DNA of 20,344 bases, taken from the NCBI GenBank assembly GCA_964621605.1, contig CAZUMJ010000047.1, positions 1 through 20,344 of the forward strand, given 5' to 3'. Positions within the stretch are counted from its first letter, which is position 1, and each line of letters starts with the position of its first letter. This document shows positions 7,203 to 15,282 of this stretch, in pieces. This DNA comes from CAZUMJ01 sp964621605 (GTDB taxonomy: Bacteria; Actinomycetota; Acidimicrobiia; Acidimicrobiales; Iamiaceae). Position numbers and translations under genes: made by a program. The notes below the pieces were generated by a model. That model saw only the letters and a list, made by a program, of their open reading frames with translations, was not told the origin of the DNA and ran no database searches.

Positions 7203-8342
7203 GTGCCTGAGGCCCCCGAAGATCCTGCGTCCGTTGGCGCGGCTGAGCTGACCGACGCCACCGACGTTCCTGTTGGGTCTCCCGTGGTGGCACGTCCTCC
7301 ACGTGGCGGGCTGCCGCGCTGGCCGCGGGTCTGGTGGGTAGTGGGGCCGCTGTTGGCGGTGTCGCTTGTGGCGCTGCTGCTCGGCACGTTCTGGCCCGCC
7401 CCCTACGGCATGTTGTCGCCGGGTTCGGCCGACCCGGTCGGGCCGCTGCTGCAGATCGACAACCCGAAGGTGTATCGCCACCCTGGCGAGATCCGTTTCG
7501 TGACGGTGTCGGTGAACGGCCCCGGTGCAGCTCCGAGCTACCTGCAGGCGCTCTGGGGCTGGGTCGACCCCGACAGCGACGTCTTCCCGTCGAACGTCGT
7601 GTCGGAGGGGCGGTCAGGAGCAGAAGACCGTCGCTATCAGTCGATCCTCATGGCCGACTCGCAGCATGCCGCCGCTTACCTGGCGCTGCACCGGTTGGGG
7701 TTCGCCGTGAACCAGGTGGCGTCCGGCGTGCTGGTGACCGACGTCGAGAAGGGCAGCCCCGCCGACGGGCACCTCACCGCCGGCGACACGATCACGGCGG
7801 TCGACGGTTCGCCCATCAACAGCAGCAACGACTTGAGCGCCTTGCTGGGGCAGCTCGAGCCGGGGCGCCGGGTCGACCTCACGATTCAGCGGCTGCCCGA
7901 CCTGACGTTGCACCAGGCGGTCACGTTGGGGTCGCGGGTCGACCAGACCGGCCACACCCGCGCCTACCTGGGCATCTTCCTCGCCACCCGCATCCGCTAC
8001 CAGTTGCCGTTCTCGGTGCAGGTCGACACCAACCGGGTGGGCGGGCCGTCCGCCGGGCTGGCGTTCACGCTGGCGGTGATGGATCGGCTCAGCCCGAAGG
8101 GCATCACGAAGGGCCACAACGTGGCGGTGACGGGCACGATCTCGCCTGATGGGACCGTCGGCGACGTCGGCGGGGTCGCCCAGAAGACGGTGGCGGTGCG
8201 TGAGTCGGGTGCGGACGTGTTCTTGGTGCCGGTCGACGAGGTGGCCGAGGCAAAGAAGAAGGCCGGAAAGCACCTGAAAGTGATCGGCGTGAAGACCCTC
8301 GATGAGGCCCTCGCCGCGCTCGCGAAGCTGCCGCAGACGTAG
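7203..8342 (+). CDS. Membrane-anchored PDZ and Lon-like (S16) serine protease, YlbL/Rv3194c type
   Basis: 379 residues from a GTG start. Residues 1-42 are a cytoplasmic Pro/Ala tail, 43-62 a single membrane helix (VWWVVGPLLAVSLVALLLGTF), and the rest is presumably extracytoplasmic. A PDZ domain lies at about 165-240 (GVLVTDVEKGSPADG, LTAGDTITAVDGSPI). A Lon-type proteolytic domain follows at about 250-375, with catalytic S283 in VGGPSAGLAF and K328 in VGGVAQK, the Ser-Lys dyad of family S16; the ATPase part of Lon is absent. This architecture matches YlbL of Bacillus and Rv3194c of M. tuberculosis, where the neighbouring gene encodes a UPF0182 protein, as here one gene downstream. The substrate is unknown. 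No clear ribosome binding site precedes the GTG, so the exact start is less certain. Confidence 0.88.
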   Translation: MPEAPEDPASVGAAELTDATDVPVGSPVVARPPRGGLPRWPRVWWVVGPLLAVSLVALLLGTFWPAPYGMLSPGSADPVGPLLQIDNPKVYRHPGEIRFVTVSVNGPGAAPSYLQALWGWVDPDSDVFPSNVVSEGRSGAEDRRYQSILMADSQHAAAYLALHRLGFAVNQVASGVLVTDVEKGSPADGHLTAGDTITAVDGSPINSSNDLSALLGQLEPGRRVDLTIQRLPDLTLHQAVTLGSRVDQTGHTRAYLGIFLATRIRYQLPFSVQVDTNRVGGPSAGLAFTLAVMDRLSPKGITKGHNVAVTGTISPDGTVGDVGGVAQKTVAVRESGADVFLVPVDEVAEAKKKAGKHLKVIGVKTLDEALAALAKLPQT

Positions 8343-8443
8343 CGCGACGCGGGCGCACGGCGCTCCTCCCGGGGGCTCGCGACGCACGTCTGGTGCCTCC
8401 GTGCAGGTCGTGCGGCATCACCGTTTGTGTCGCAGAGCGGCCG

Positions 8444-8449
8444 TAGCAT
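8444..8449 (+). promoter_or_regulatory. -10 box of a probable leaderless promoter for the DivIVA-like gene
   Basis: TAGCAT lies 8 nt before the ATG at 8458, with no ribosome binding site of its own. This supports 8458 as the start rather than an earlier in-frame codon. No well-placed -35 was found. Confidence 0.4.
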
Positions 8450-8457
8450 CGGGGCAG

Positions 8458-11400
8458 ATGGCTGCTTCATTCGACCCCGCCGGCGTGCCTGACGCGCCTG
8501 TGGTTGACGCCGACCGGATCGTCAACCGTTCCTTTTCGAGTTCGTTTCGCGGCTGGGACGCGGATGAGGTGCGCGTGCATCTTGTTGCCGTCGCCGACCA
8601 GGTCAGGGCACTGGTGCAGTACCAGCGGGAGCTCGAGCGGCGGTTGGCCGAAGCGGTCGCGGCGGCGCGGCGGGCCAACTTGGCCGAGCTCGACGTGGCA
8701 GAGGTCGCGCAGATCCTCGGTGAGGAGACCGCCCGGGTGCTGTCGGCCGCTCGTGAGGCCGCGGCCGAGATGGAGGCCAGGGCCGCCGAGCACGCAGAGG
8801 CGGTGATGCGCACCTCCGAGGCAGAGGCGGCATCGTTACGGGCGCGGGCCGACGCCGACGCCAACGAGGCGCGCCACCGCGCGGCGCAGGAGGCCGCGGC
8901 AACCCGTGCCGCGGGTGAGGAGCACGTGGCGGCGTGGCGTGCCCAGGCCGAGGCCGACGTGGTTGCGCACCGTGACGCCCTCGAAGCCGAGGTGGCGGTC
9001 GCCCGTCAAGAGGCGCGTGAGGAGGCCGCGGTCGTGCAGGCCGAGGCCGAGGATGCCGCGGCCCGTACCCGTGCCGACGCCGACGCCGAGGCGGCGCAGC
9101 TGCGTGCCGACGCCGACGCCTACCAGGCACGGGTCCGCACCGATGCCGACGTGTACGCCGAGCGGGTTCGAGCCGAGGCCGACACGGCTGTCGCAGACCG
9201 CGACGCCGAAGCGGTGTCCCGTGCCGAGACGCTCGTTGCCGAGGCCACCGCGGACGCCGAGGCCGCACGCGCTGCGGCAGAAGCCGAGCTCGCAGATGCG
9301 CAGCAGCGCGCCGAGGCGATGGTGGCTGAGGCGCAGTTGGTGCGCGACCGGGTGCTCGCCGACTTGGCGAAGCGTCGCAAGGCTGCACGCCAGCACCTCG
9401 AGCAGCTGCGGGCAGCTCGCGACCGGTTGTTGAGCGCATACGAGGTGGTGAAGGGCACCGTCGACGAGGCGACGCGTGAGCTGACGGTCGTGCTGCCCGA
9501 GGCGAAGCTCGCCGCCGACGACGCGGCGCGGCGGGTTGCGGCCGAGCCCGACACGACGGTCGAGCAGCTCGAAGCCGAGCTGTCGATGGCCCGGGCGGCG
9601 GGGTTGCCGATCGTCGACGACGGTCTCGACGATGACGAACTGGGCGGCGTCGAGGCGGACGTGGTGGCTGGAGGTGGCGAAAGCGGGTCCGACGCCGCGG
9701 TCGGCGGGCGCGATGCGGCCGCCGTCGAAGCCGCGGATGCCGGGGCCGGTTCGGAGCCGGGCGACGATGCCGACGTCGCGGTCGTAACCGATGCCGACAT
9801 CGCCTCGCCATCGGTTGTGGAGGCGCCTTCCGCATCGGGTGCCCCGGGTGCTCCGGCTGCTCCGGCCGCTCCGGCAGCGGGGCCCACCCCGAGCGGGGGA
9901 GCCGTACCCGAACCACCGAGTTCGGTCGACCTGCGGGCGCTCCGCGAGGCGCGCGAGAAGCGCCACAAGGGGTTCCGTCGTCGGCATTCGATTGCCGATG
10001 ACCTCCCGGGCGGGCCGATGGAGACCGTCGAGGTCTCGGCCGAGTACGAAGCGGTGATCGTCATCGACACGGGCGAGGTTCCGGTGGTCTCTGCGGAGAC
10101 TCCGGCAGCCGAGGTGACGACGACTGAGGCGCCGACCGACGACGGCGCATCCACTCCCGCAATGGAGCCGGGCGATGCGGTGGCCGGGGCGACGGCTGCG
10201 GTCGTCGAGACCACAGCTTCTGAGGCTTCTGAGGCCGAGTCAGAGGAGGCTTCTGAGGCCGCGTCCGAGGCGACTCCTGAGGCCGCGTCCGAGGCGAGCG
10301 AGCCCGAGGTTCTCGCGGAAACGCCTGAGCCCAAGGCGTCAGCGGCGAAGCCCGCGACCGATGTCGACGCGTTGTTCGCTCGCCTGCGCGCGGAGCGAGG
10401 CGAGTCCACCGAGGCTGTGGTTGAGGCGCCGGAGCCTGTGGAACCCGAGCCGGAGCCCCAGTCGTCTGAGGCGACGCCCGAGCCGGAGTCCAAGGTCAAG
10501 TCTGAACCCAAGGCGACGCCCAAGCCCGTCGACAGGCCTGCGGAAGCCAAGGCCTCGTCGCCCAACCCCGAGCCCGAACCCAAGTCCGAGCCCAAGCCGC
10601 AGGCGACCAAGGCGACGCCCAAGCCCGTCGACAAGCCCGCGGAAGCCAAGGCGACGCCCAAGCCCGAACCCAAGTCCAACCCCAAGCCCGCCGCTTCCCC
10701 CGCGCCGGGCATCGACTCCGACGCGGCCGAGGCGGCGTCGTTGCTCGAGCGTCGTGACGGCGCGCTCGCCGAGGTGGAGCAGCGCTTGGCGAAGCGACTC
10801 AAGCGGGTGCTGTCCGACGAGCAGAGTGAGCTCCTCGACGAGTTGCGACGGGCCAAGCGCACCCCCTCGGCGGCCGATCTGCTCGGCACGCGTGAGGTGC
10901 AAGCTGCTCGCTATGCCGATGCGGCGGCCGACGAGTTGCGGTCGGGTGCGGCGGCGGGGGTCCGCTTCGCCGGTGACGTCGACGATCGTGCCCGTTCGGG
11001 CGTCGACTGCGACGTGGCCGCGGTCGCGGCACAGTTGGCCGAGGCGTTCGCCGGGCCTCTGCGGTCACGCCTTGAGCGCATCCTGGGCGAGGTGCCCGAC
11101 GGGGGAGGGGCAGACGGCGACGGTGTCGAGGTGGAGCCGGCCGATCCGACCGACGAGCAGGAGCTCGCGGACCGCATTCGTGCCTGCTATCGCGAGTGGC
11201 GTGCGCAACGGCTGGGCGACGCCGTTGCCGATGGGGTGTTCGCGGCGTTCAGCGTCGGCATGTTCGAGGCGTTGCCGTCCGATGGTGCGCTGCGCTGGCT
11301 CGTCGATCAGTCCGACAACCCGTGCGCCGACTGTGGCGACGACGCGCTCGGTGGCGACGTCGCGCACGGCAGCGAGTTCCCGACAGGGCACCGTCACCCG

Positions 11401-11496
11401 CCTGCGCACCCGGGGTGTCGGTGCCTGGTGCTCCCAGCGGCGATGGTCACCGACACGGGCGTGCGTGCTCCTCGTCCCTATGGGGCGCGCCGCTGA
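8458..11496 (+). CDS. DivIVA-like coiled-coil protein with a MuF-like C-terminal domain
   Basis: A 1012-residue protein in four parts. Residues 15-60 (VNRSFSSSFRGWDADEVRVHLVAVADQV) resemble the DivIVA N-terminal motif that targets curved membrane at poles and septa. Residues about 60-400 are an uninterrupted Ala/Glu/Arg coiled coil with many ADADA and RAEAE units. Residues about 410-750 are low-complexity Ala/Pro/Glu/Lys linker, broken by a basic patch near 490-510 (EKRHKGFRRRHS). Residues about 750-1012 form a folded domain: helices, then RWLVDQSDNPCADC (C956, C959), F974, H978, H980 and PPAHPGCRC (H984, C987, C989). That spacing and the CRC ending resemble the Mu gpF/SPP1 gp7 minor-head family. 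It lies between the Lon-like and UPF0182 genes. Function unknown; a scaffold at poles or septa is inference. The frame is open from 8302, but the ATG at 8458 fits the motif. Confidence 0.85.
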   Translation: MAASFDPAGVPDAPVVDADRIVNRSFSSSFRGWDADEVRVHLVAVADQVRALVQYQRELERRLAEAVAAARRANLAELDVAEVAQILGEETARVLSAAREAAAEMEARAAEHAEAVMRTSEAEAASLRARADADANEARHRAAQEAAATRAAGEEHVAAWRAQAEADVVAHRDALEAEVAVARQEAREEAAVVQAEAEDAAARTRADADAEAAQLRADADAYQARVRTDADVYAERVRAEADTAVADRDAEAVSRAETLVAEATADAEAARAAAEAELADAQQRAEAMVAEAQLVRDRVLADLAKRRKAARQHLEQLRAARDRLLSAYEVVKGTVDEATRELTVVLPEAKLAADDAARRVAAEPDTTVEQLEAELSMARAAGLPIVDDGLDDDELGGVEADVVAGGGESGSDAAVGGRDAAAVEAADAGAGSEPGDDADVAVVTDADIASPSVVEAPSASGAPGAPAAPAAPAAGPTPSGGAVPEPPSSVDLRALREAREKRHKGFRRRHSIADDLPGGPMETVEVSAEYEAVIVIDTGEVPVVSAETPAAEVTTTEAPTDDGASTPAMEPGDAVAGATAAVVETTASEASEAESEEASEAASEATPEAASEASEPEVLAETPEPKASAAKPATDVDALFARLRAERGESTEAVVEAPEPVEPEPEPQSSEATPEPESKVKSEPKATPKPVDRPAEAKASSPNPEPEPKSEPKPQATKATPKPVDKPAEAKATPKPEPKSNPKPAASPAPGIDSDAAEAASLLERRDGALAEVEQRLAKRLKRVLSDEQSELLDELRRAKRTPSAADLLGTREVQAARYADAAADELRSGAAAGVRFAGDVDDRARSGVDCDVAAVAAQLAEAFAGPLRSRLERILGEVPDGGGADGDGVEVEPADPTDEQELADRIRACYREWRAQRLGDAVADGVFAAFSVGMFEALPSDGALRWLVDQSDNPCADCGDDALGGDVAHGSEFPTGHRHPPAHPGCRCLVLPAAMVTDTGVRAPRPYGARR
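10205..10300 (+). repeat. Degenerate GCTTCTGAGGC-type tandem repeats (Ala-Ser-Glu linker)
   Basis: Short in-frame units encoding SEASEA, EEASEAASEA and PEAASEA repeat across about 95 bases inside the linker of the DivIVA-like gene. They read as a flexible acidic spacer and are likely to vary in copy number by slippage. Confidence 0.6.
10509..10652 (+). repeat. Two 45-bp direct repeats, 99-bp period, in the Pro/Lys linker
   Basis: The segment 10509-10553 recurs at 10608-10652 with only a few differences, encoding KATPKPVDxPAEAKA twice, 33 codons apart. It is in frame with the DivIVA-like gene, so unequal recombination would lengthen or shorten the linker without breaking the reading frame. 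Confidence 0.75.
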
Positions 11497-11534
11497 GGTC
11501 GTCGTCCCGACCGGGTGCTGTCACCCGCTCTCGG

Positions 11535-11540
11535 TAGGGT
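11535..11540 (+). promoter_or_regulatory. -10 box of a probable leaderless promoter for the UPF0182 gene
   Basis: TAGGGT lies exactly 7 nt before the GTG at 11548 within the 51-nt gap after the DivIVA-like gene, and no ribosome binding site is present. This suggests that the UPF0182 gene has its own promoter despite the short gap. Confidence 0.5.
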
Positions 11541-11547
11541 CTGACCC

Positions 11548-14500
11548 GTGAAGCACCCCAGCGACATGCCCCCACGCCGCGCCCCTCGGCCAAGGCCGGG
11601 CGGTGTGCGTCGCCGGGTCCTCGCCTTCGTGGCGGTCGTCGTGCTGTTCCTGCTGGTCACGTCGCTGCGGGGAATCGCCTCCTTCTACACCGACAGTCTC
11701 TGGTTCTCCTCGCTGCACCAGCACAAGGTGTGGTCTGGGGTGCTCGGGGCGAAGGTGGCGCTCGCCGTGATCTTCTCGGTGGTCGCGTTCGTGCTGTTGC
11801 TCGTCAACGTCACCATCGCGAATCGGCTCACCCCGAGCGACGGTGGGCTTCTCGCCGAGGACGAGATCGTCGTGCACTTCCAACAAGCGGTCGGTTCGCA
11901 CCTGGGTTGGGTGCGATTCGGTGCCGCCTTGGTCGTCGGCCTGTTCGCCGGGGTGGGAGCGTCCGCGCAGTGGAACAACTGGTTGCTGTTCACGAACCGG
12001 GTCGACTTCCCCGGCAAAGACGCGACGCTGCACACCAACATCGGTTTCTACGTCTTCCAGTTGCCGTTCCTCACGTTCGTGGTCGGCTGGTTGTTCTCGA
12101 CGTTGGTGCTCGTCGTGTTGGTCAGCGCGTTCGTGCACTACCTCAACGGCGGGGTGCGCGTGCAGGGGCCGGGGCCGTTGTCGGGTCGGGTGCAGCCCCA
12201 GGTCGGCGCGCACCTGTCGGTGCTGTTGGGGTTGATGGCGCTGGTGAAGGGCGGCTCGTACTGGCTGGCTCGCTACCACCTGGTGTTCTCGACGCGGGGC
12301 ACGGTCGAGGGCGCCACCTACACCGACGTCAACGTGCAGATGAAGGTGCTGTACCTGCTCGTCGCCATCTCGGTGTTCGCCTGCGTGCTGTTCGTGGTGA
12401 ACGTGTGGCGGCGCGGCTGGGTGCTGCCGGTCATGGCCGTCGGGCTGTGGGGGTTGGTGTCGGTGATCGCGGGCGCGGCCGTGCCGGCGTTCGTGCAGCG
12501 CTTCCGGGTGCAGCCGGCCGAGTCGTCGATGGAACGCCCCTTCATCGCGCACAACATCGCGGCGACGCGCGAGGCGTCGGGGCTGTCGAAGGTGAAGGTG
12601 AAGTCGTTCGCGTCCGACGGCAAGCTCGACTCTGCCGACCTGCGCGACAACGCGGCGACCATCCGCAACGTCCGCCTGTGGGACACGTCCACGTTGCAGC
12701 AGATCTTCACGAAGCTGCAGGGCATCCGTGGCTTCTACGAGGTCAACGACGTCGACGTCGACCGCTACAACCTCGACGGGCAGCAGACGCAGGTAATGGT
12801 GGCGAGCCGCGACCTGGCCACCAGCCAGGTGCCGCAGCAGTCGTGGGAGGCGACGCACCTCGCCTACACGCACGGCTACGGGGCCATGCTGGCGCCGGCC
12901 AACTCGACCGACTTGGGCCAGCCGGTGTTCCAGTTGAGCGACATCCCGGTGGTGGCGGCGAAGGGCGCCCCCAAGGTCACCCGCCCGCAGGTGTACTTCG
13001 GTGAAGACCAGAGCGAGTACGTGGTGGTCGGCACGAAGCGCCAAGAGATCGACTACACCGATGCCGCCAACGACACCCGCTTCACCACCTACACGGGCGC
13101 CGACGGGGTCGAGATGGGGTCGGGCTTCATGGGGCTCGTGCGCAAGGCGTCGTTCGCGCTGCGCTTCGGCGACGTGAACCCGCTCATCTCCGGCGACATC
13201 GGCAAGGGGTCGCGCATCATCATCGAGCGCGACGTGCGGGGCCGGGTGCAGAAGCTTGCGCCGTTCCTGTCGTTCGACGCCGACCCGTACGTGGTGGTGC
13301 AGCGCGACGGGCACCTCGTGTACGTGATCGACGGTTACACGACGAGCAGCTACTACCCGAACGCGCAAGCCCTCGACACGAGCGGCCTGCCGGCGTCGAG
13401 CGGCCTCGCCCAGAAGATGAACTACGTGCGCAACTCGGTGAAGGCCACCGTCGACGCCTACGACGGCACGGTGAAGCTGTACGTGGTCGACCCGTCCGAC
13501 CCGATCGTCCGGGCGTACCGCAAAGCCTTCCCGAGTCTGTTCACCGACGCCTCGAAGATCCCCGCCGAGCTGCGGTCGCACTTCCGCTACCCCGAAGACC
13601 TCTTCCGGGTGCAGACCAACATGTGGGGCCGCTACCACCTGACGAACCCCGACGACTTCTACAACCAGCAGGGGAGCTGGCAGGTGGCACTCGACGCCAA
13701 CAAGCTCGACCAGCGCGGCGACCAGTCGATGGACCCGAACTACCTGCTGATGCGCCTACCGGGCGACACCGACGAGTCGTTCATCGAGCTGCGGCCGTTC
13801 GTGCCGGTGCAGAAGGGCACGGTCACGCCGCAGAAGCAGTTGCTCACCGGCTTCATGACCGCGAAGAGCGACGTGAACGACTACGGGCAGCTCGAGCTGT
13901 ACGAGGTGCCCGGCGACAACCTGCGGGCCGCGCCGTCCAACGTGACCGCCCAGATGATGAGCGACGCGCAGGTGTCGGGCTTGCAGACGTTGCTGTGCAA
14001 CGGCAAGACGGGCTTGAGCGCGGGCGCGAGCGACTCGAACTGCCTGTACGGCGACACGCTGCTGGTGCCCATCAACCAGAACCTGCTGTTCGTGCGGCCC
14101 TGGTATGTGATGTCGAGCGGAACCAACCTGCCGCAGTTGGCGCAGGTGATCGTGGCGTACGTCGACGCCGACAAGCGCACGAGGGTTGCGGTGTCGCCGA
14201 CGTTCCACGACTCGCTGGCGAAGCTGTTCGGGCCCGACGTGCCCGCCACGATGGAAGCCAACCCGCCCGACCTCGGCGACCTCGAGTCGCAGATCGGTGG
14301 CGCCTCCGGCGGTTCCGGCGGCTCCGGGGTGACGACCACCACGGTGGCCGGGTCGGGTGGCAGCGCCACGACGGTCACCACCCCGCCCACGCCGACGAGC
14401 GTGGCGGGCCCCACCACCACGGTGGCGCCGGGGTCAACCGCGGAGCTGGTGCAGCGCCTCAACGCGGCGTTCGCCGCGGCCGACGAGTCGCTGAAGCAGG

Positions 14501-14589
14501 GCGACCTGGCCGGGTATCAGCGGCATGTGCAGGAGGCGCAGGCCATCGCCGCGCAGCTCGAGAAGCAGGGCGGCGGCGCGTCGCGGTAG
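11548..14589 (+). CDS. UPF0182 family integral membrane protein
   Basis: 1013 residues, the usual size for this actinobacterial/cyanobacterial family (Rv3193c type). After a basic N-terminus, seven membrane helices are visible at about 24-44, 68-90, 122-140, 172-196, 220-238, 266-287 and 292-312. A large hydrophilic domain of about 600 residues follows, with the family-typical ERPFIAHNIAATREA near residue 330 and repeated blocks around YFGEDQSEYVVVGT and LWGRY-like NMWGRYHLTNPDDFYNQQ. A Gly/Ser/Thr/Val linker (about 919-964) leads to a helical tail (ELVQRLNAAFAAADESLKQGDLAGYQRHVQEA). The biochemical function of the family is not known. The nearby Lon-like protease is the same partner seen in Mycobacterium, hinting at a shared envelope process. 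The GTG start is supported by TAGGGT 7 nt upstream. Confidence 0.93.
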   Translation: MKHPSDMPPRRAPRPRPGGVRRRVLAFVAVVVLFLLVTSLRGIASFYTDSLWFSSLHQHKVWSGVLGAKVALAVIFSVVAFVLLLVNVTIANRLTPSDGGLLAEDEIVVHFQQAVGSHLGWVRFGAALVVGLFAGVGASAQWNNWLLFTNRVDFPGKDATLHTNIGFYVFQLPFLTFVVGWLFSTLVLVVLVSAFVHYLNGGVRVQGPGPLSGRVQPQVGAHLSVLLGLMALVKGGSYWLARYHLVFSTRGTVEGATYTDVNVQMKVLYLLVAISVFACVLFVVNVWRRGWVLPVMAVGLWGLVSVIAGAAVPAFVQRFRVQPAESSMERPFIAHNIAATREASGLSKVKVKSFASDGKLDSADLRDNAATIRNVRLWDTSTLQQIFTKLQGIRGFYEVNDVDVDRYNLDGQQTQVMVASRDLATSQVPQQSWEATHLAYTHGYGAMLAPANSTDLGQPVFQLSDIPVVAAKGAPKVTRPQVYFGEDQSEYVVVGTKRQEIDYTDAANDTRFTTYTGADGVEMGSGFMGLVRKASFALRFGDVNPLISGDIGKGSRIIIERDVRGRVQKLAPFLSFDADPYVVVQRDGHLVYVIDGYTTSSYYPNAQALDTSGLPASSGLAQKMNYVRNSVKATVDAYDGTVKLYVVDPSDPIVRAYRKAFPSLFTDASKIPAELRSHFRYPEDLFRVQTNMWGRYHLTNPDDFYNQQGSWQVALDANKLDQRGDQSMDPNYLLMRLPGDTDESFIELRPFVPVQKGTVTPQKQLLTGFMTAKSDVNDYGQLELYEVPGDNLRAAPSNVTAQMMSDAQVSGLQTLLCNGKTGLSAGASDSNCLYGDTLLVPINQNLLFVRPWYVMSSGTNLPQLAQVIVAYVDADKRTRVAVSPTFHDSLAKLFGPDVPATMEANPPDLGDLESQIGGASGGSGGSGVTTTTVAGSGGSATTVTTPPTPTSVAGPTTTVAPGSTAELVQRLNAAFAAADESLKQGDLAGYQRHVQEAQAIAAQLEKQGGGASR

Positions 14590-14629
14590 GTTGTCACTCG
14601 CTTGAGGCGAGCGGACGAAAGGACGCACC

Positions 14630-15040
14630 ATGCCGATCTCGCAGGGCTTCAACCACGTGGCGACCCTCACGACCAACATGGACCTGACGGTGGCGTTCTA
14701 CGAGCAGGCGTTCGAGGCGGTGGTCGTGTTCGAGATCCCTCGCCGCGACGATCACCCGTGGATGAAGATCGTCGACTTGGGCGGGGGTGCCGCGCTCAAC
14801 GTGTTCGAGGTCGACGCGGCCGACATCATCGGCGACCGCCGCCGCCAAGGGGGCCGTGGCGCGATCGACCACTTCGGCTTGGCGGTCGATTCGCTGGCCA
14901 CGCTGGAGGCGATGCGCCAACGGCTCATCGACGCCGGCGCGCAGGAGGTCGGTGAGATCCAGCGGCTGGGTGCCGACTGGTCATTGTTCTTCCGCGACCC
15001 CGACGGTATGGAGCTCGAGGTGCTCTGCTCCGCGAGCTGA
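14630..15040 (+). CDS. VOC-superfamily metalloprotein (glyoxalase/dioxygenase fold)
   Basis: A 136-residue protein with the paired beta-alpha-beta-beta-beta modules of the vicinal oxygen chelate fold. It opens with GFNHVATLTTNMDLTVAFYEQ, and the second module begins AIDHFGLAVDSLATLEAMRQRL and ends FFRDPDGMELEVLC. Probable metal ligands are H9, E60 (NVFE), H81 and E130, which reproduces the His-Glu-His-Glu set of glyoxalase I, so it is likely to be catalytically active. The substrate cannot be told from sequence. Glyoxalase I, a fosfomycin-resistance-like transferase and a small dioxygenase are all possible. The ATG is preceded by GAAAGGAC about 6 nt upstream. It lies 40 nt after the UPF0182 gene and just before the initiator tRNA gene. 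Confidence 0.88.
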   Translation: MPISQGFNHVATLTTNMDLTVAFYEQAFEAVVVFEIPRRDDHPWMKIVDLGGGAALNVFEVDAADIIGDRRRQGGRGAIDHFGLAVDSLATLEAMRQRLIDAGAQEVGEIQRLGADWSLFFRDPDGMELEVLCSAS

Positions 15041-15069
15041 AGCCTCGGTGTGGCGCACCGGGCATCCGG

Positions 15070-15100
15070 TTGTGCGATGCGGCGAGTGCGCTGCTATCGT
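15070..15100 (+). promoter_or_regulatory. Probable promoter of the initiator tRNA gene
   Basis: TTGTGC (15070-15075) and TATCGT (15095-15100, preceded by TGC as an extended -10) are spaced 19 nt, slightly long. The -10 ends 11 nt before the mature 5' end of the tRNA, leaving a leader of a few nucleotides for RNase P. Confidence 0.4.
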
Positions 15101-15111
15101 CACCGGCACGC

Positions 15112-15188
<77 letters not shown>

Positions 15189-15203
15189 TCGAAACAGCAG
15201 GTC

Positions 15204-15228
15204 AGGGCCCCGCCGAGTGCGGGGCCTT
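15204..15228 (+). terminator. Hairpin terminator after the initiator tRNA
   Basis: GGCCCCGC (15206-15213), a 5-nt CGAGT loop and GCGGGGCC (15219-15226) form a perfect 8-bp GC stem about 18 nt after the CCA end. A short TTCCT follows instead of a long T-run, so it is a compact actinobacterial-type terminator. Confidence 0.6.
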
Positions 15229-15246
15229 CCTGCACCCGGCAGTCCG

Positions 15247-15268
15247 TGCAAACGGAATGCAAACGAAA
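15247..15268 (+). repeat. Tandem 11-bp repeat beside the tRNA (candidate integrase arm sites)
   Basis: TGCAAACGGAA (15247-15257) is followed directly by TGCAAACGAAA (15258-15268), 10 of 11 bases identical, in a GC-rich setting. Adjacent short direct repeats some 60 nt inside an attachment site are typical arm-type binding sites for tyrosine integrases. The role is inferred. Confidence 0.45.
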
Positions 15269-15282
15269 GATCCGGAGGCGTC

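Noticed and set aside
9120..10889. 589-codon Ser/Ala-rich open frame on the minus strand
   Set aside because: It mirrors the repetitive coiled-coil and linker part of the DivIVA-like gene. The Ser-rich low complexity is the reverse reading of Glu/Ala codons.
11521..13638. 705-codon open frame on the minus strand
   Set aside because: Entirely antisense to the UPF0182 gene. The His/Arg/Val-rich sequence has no domain-like pattern.
14598..14612. CTCGC-TTGAG-GCGAG hairpin after the UPF0182 gene as a terminator
   Set aside because: Only 5 bp and no T-run, and it overlaps the leader of the VOC gene.
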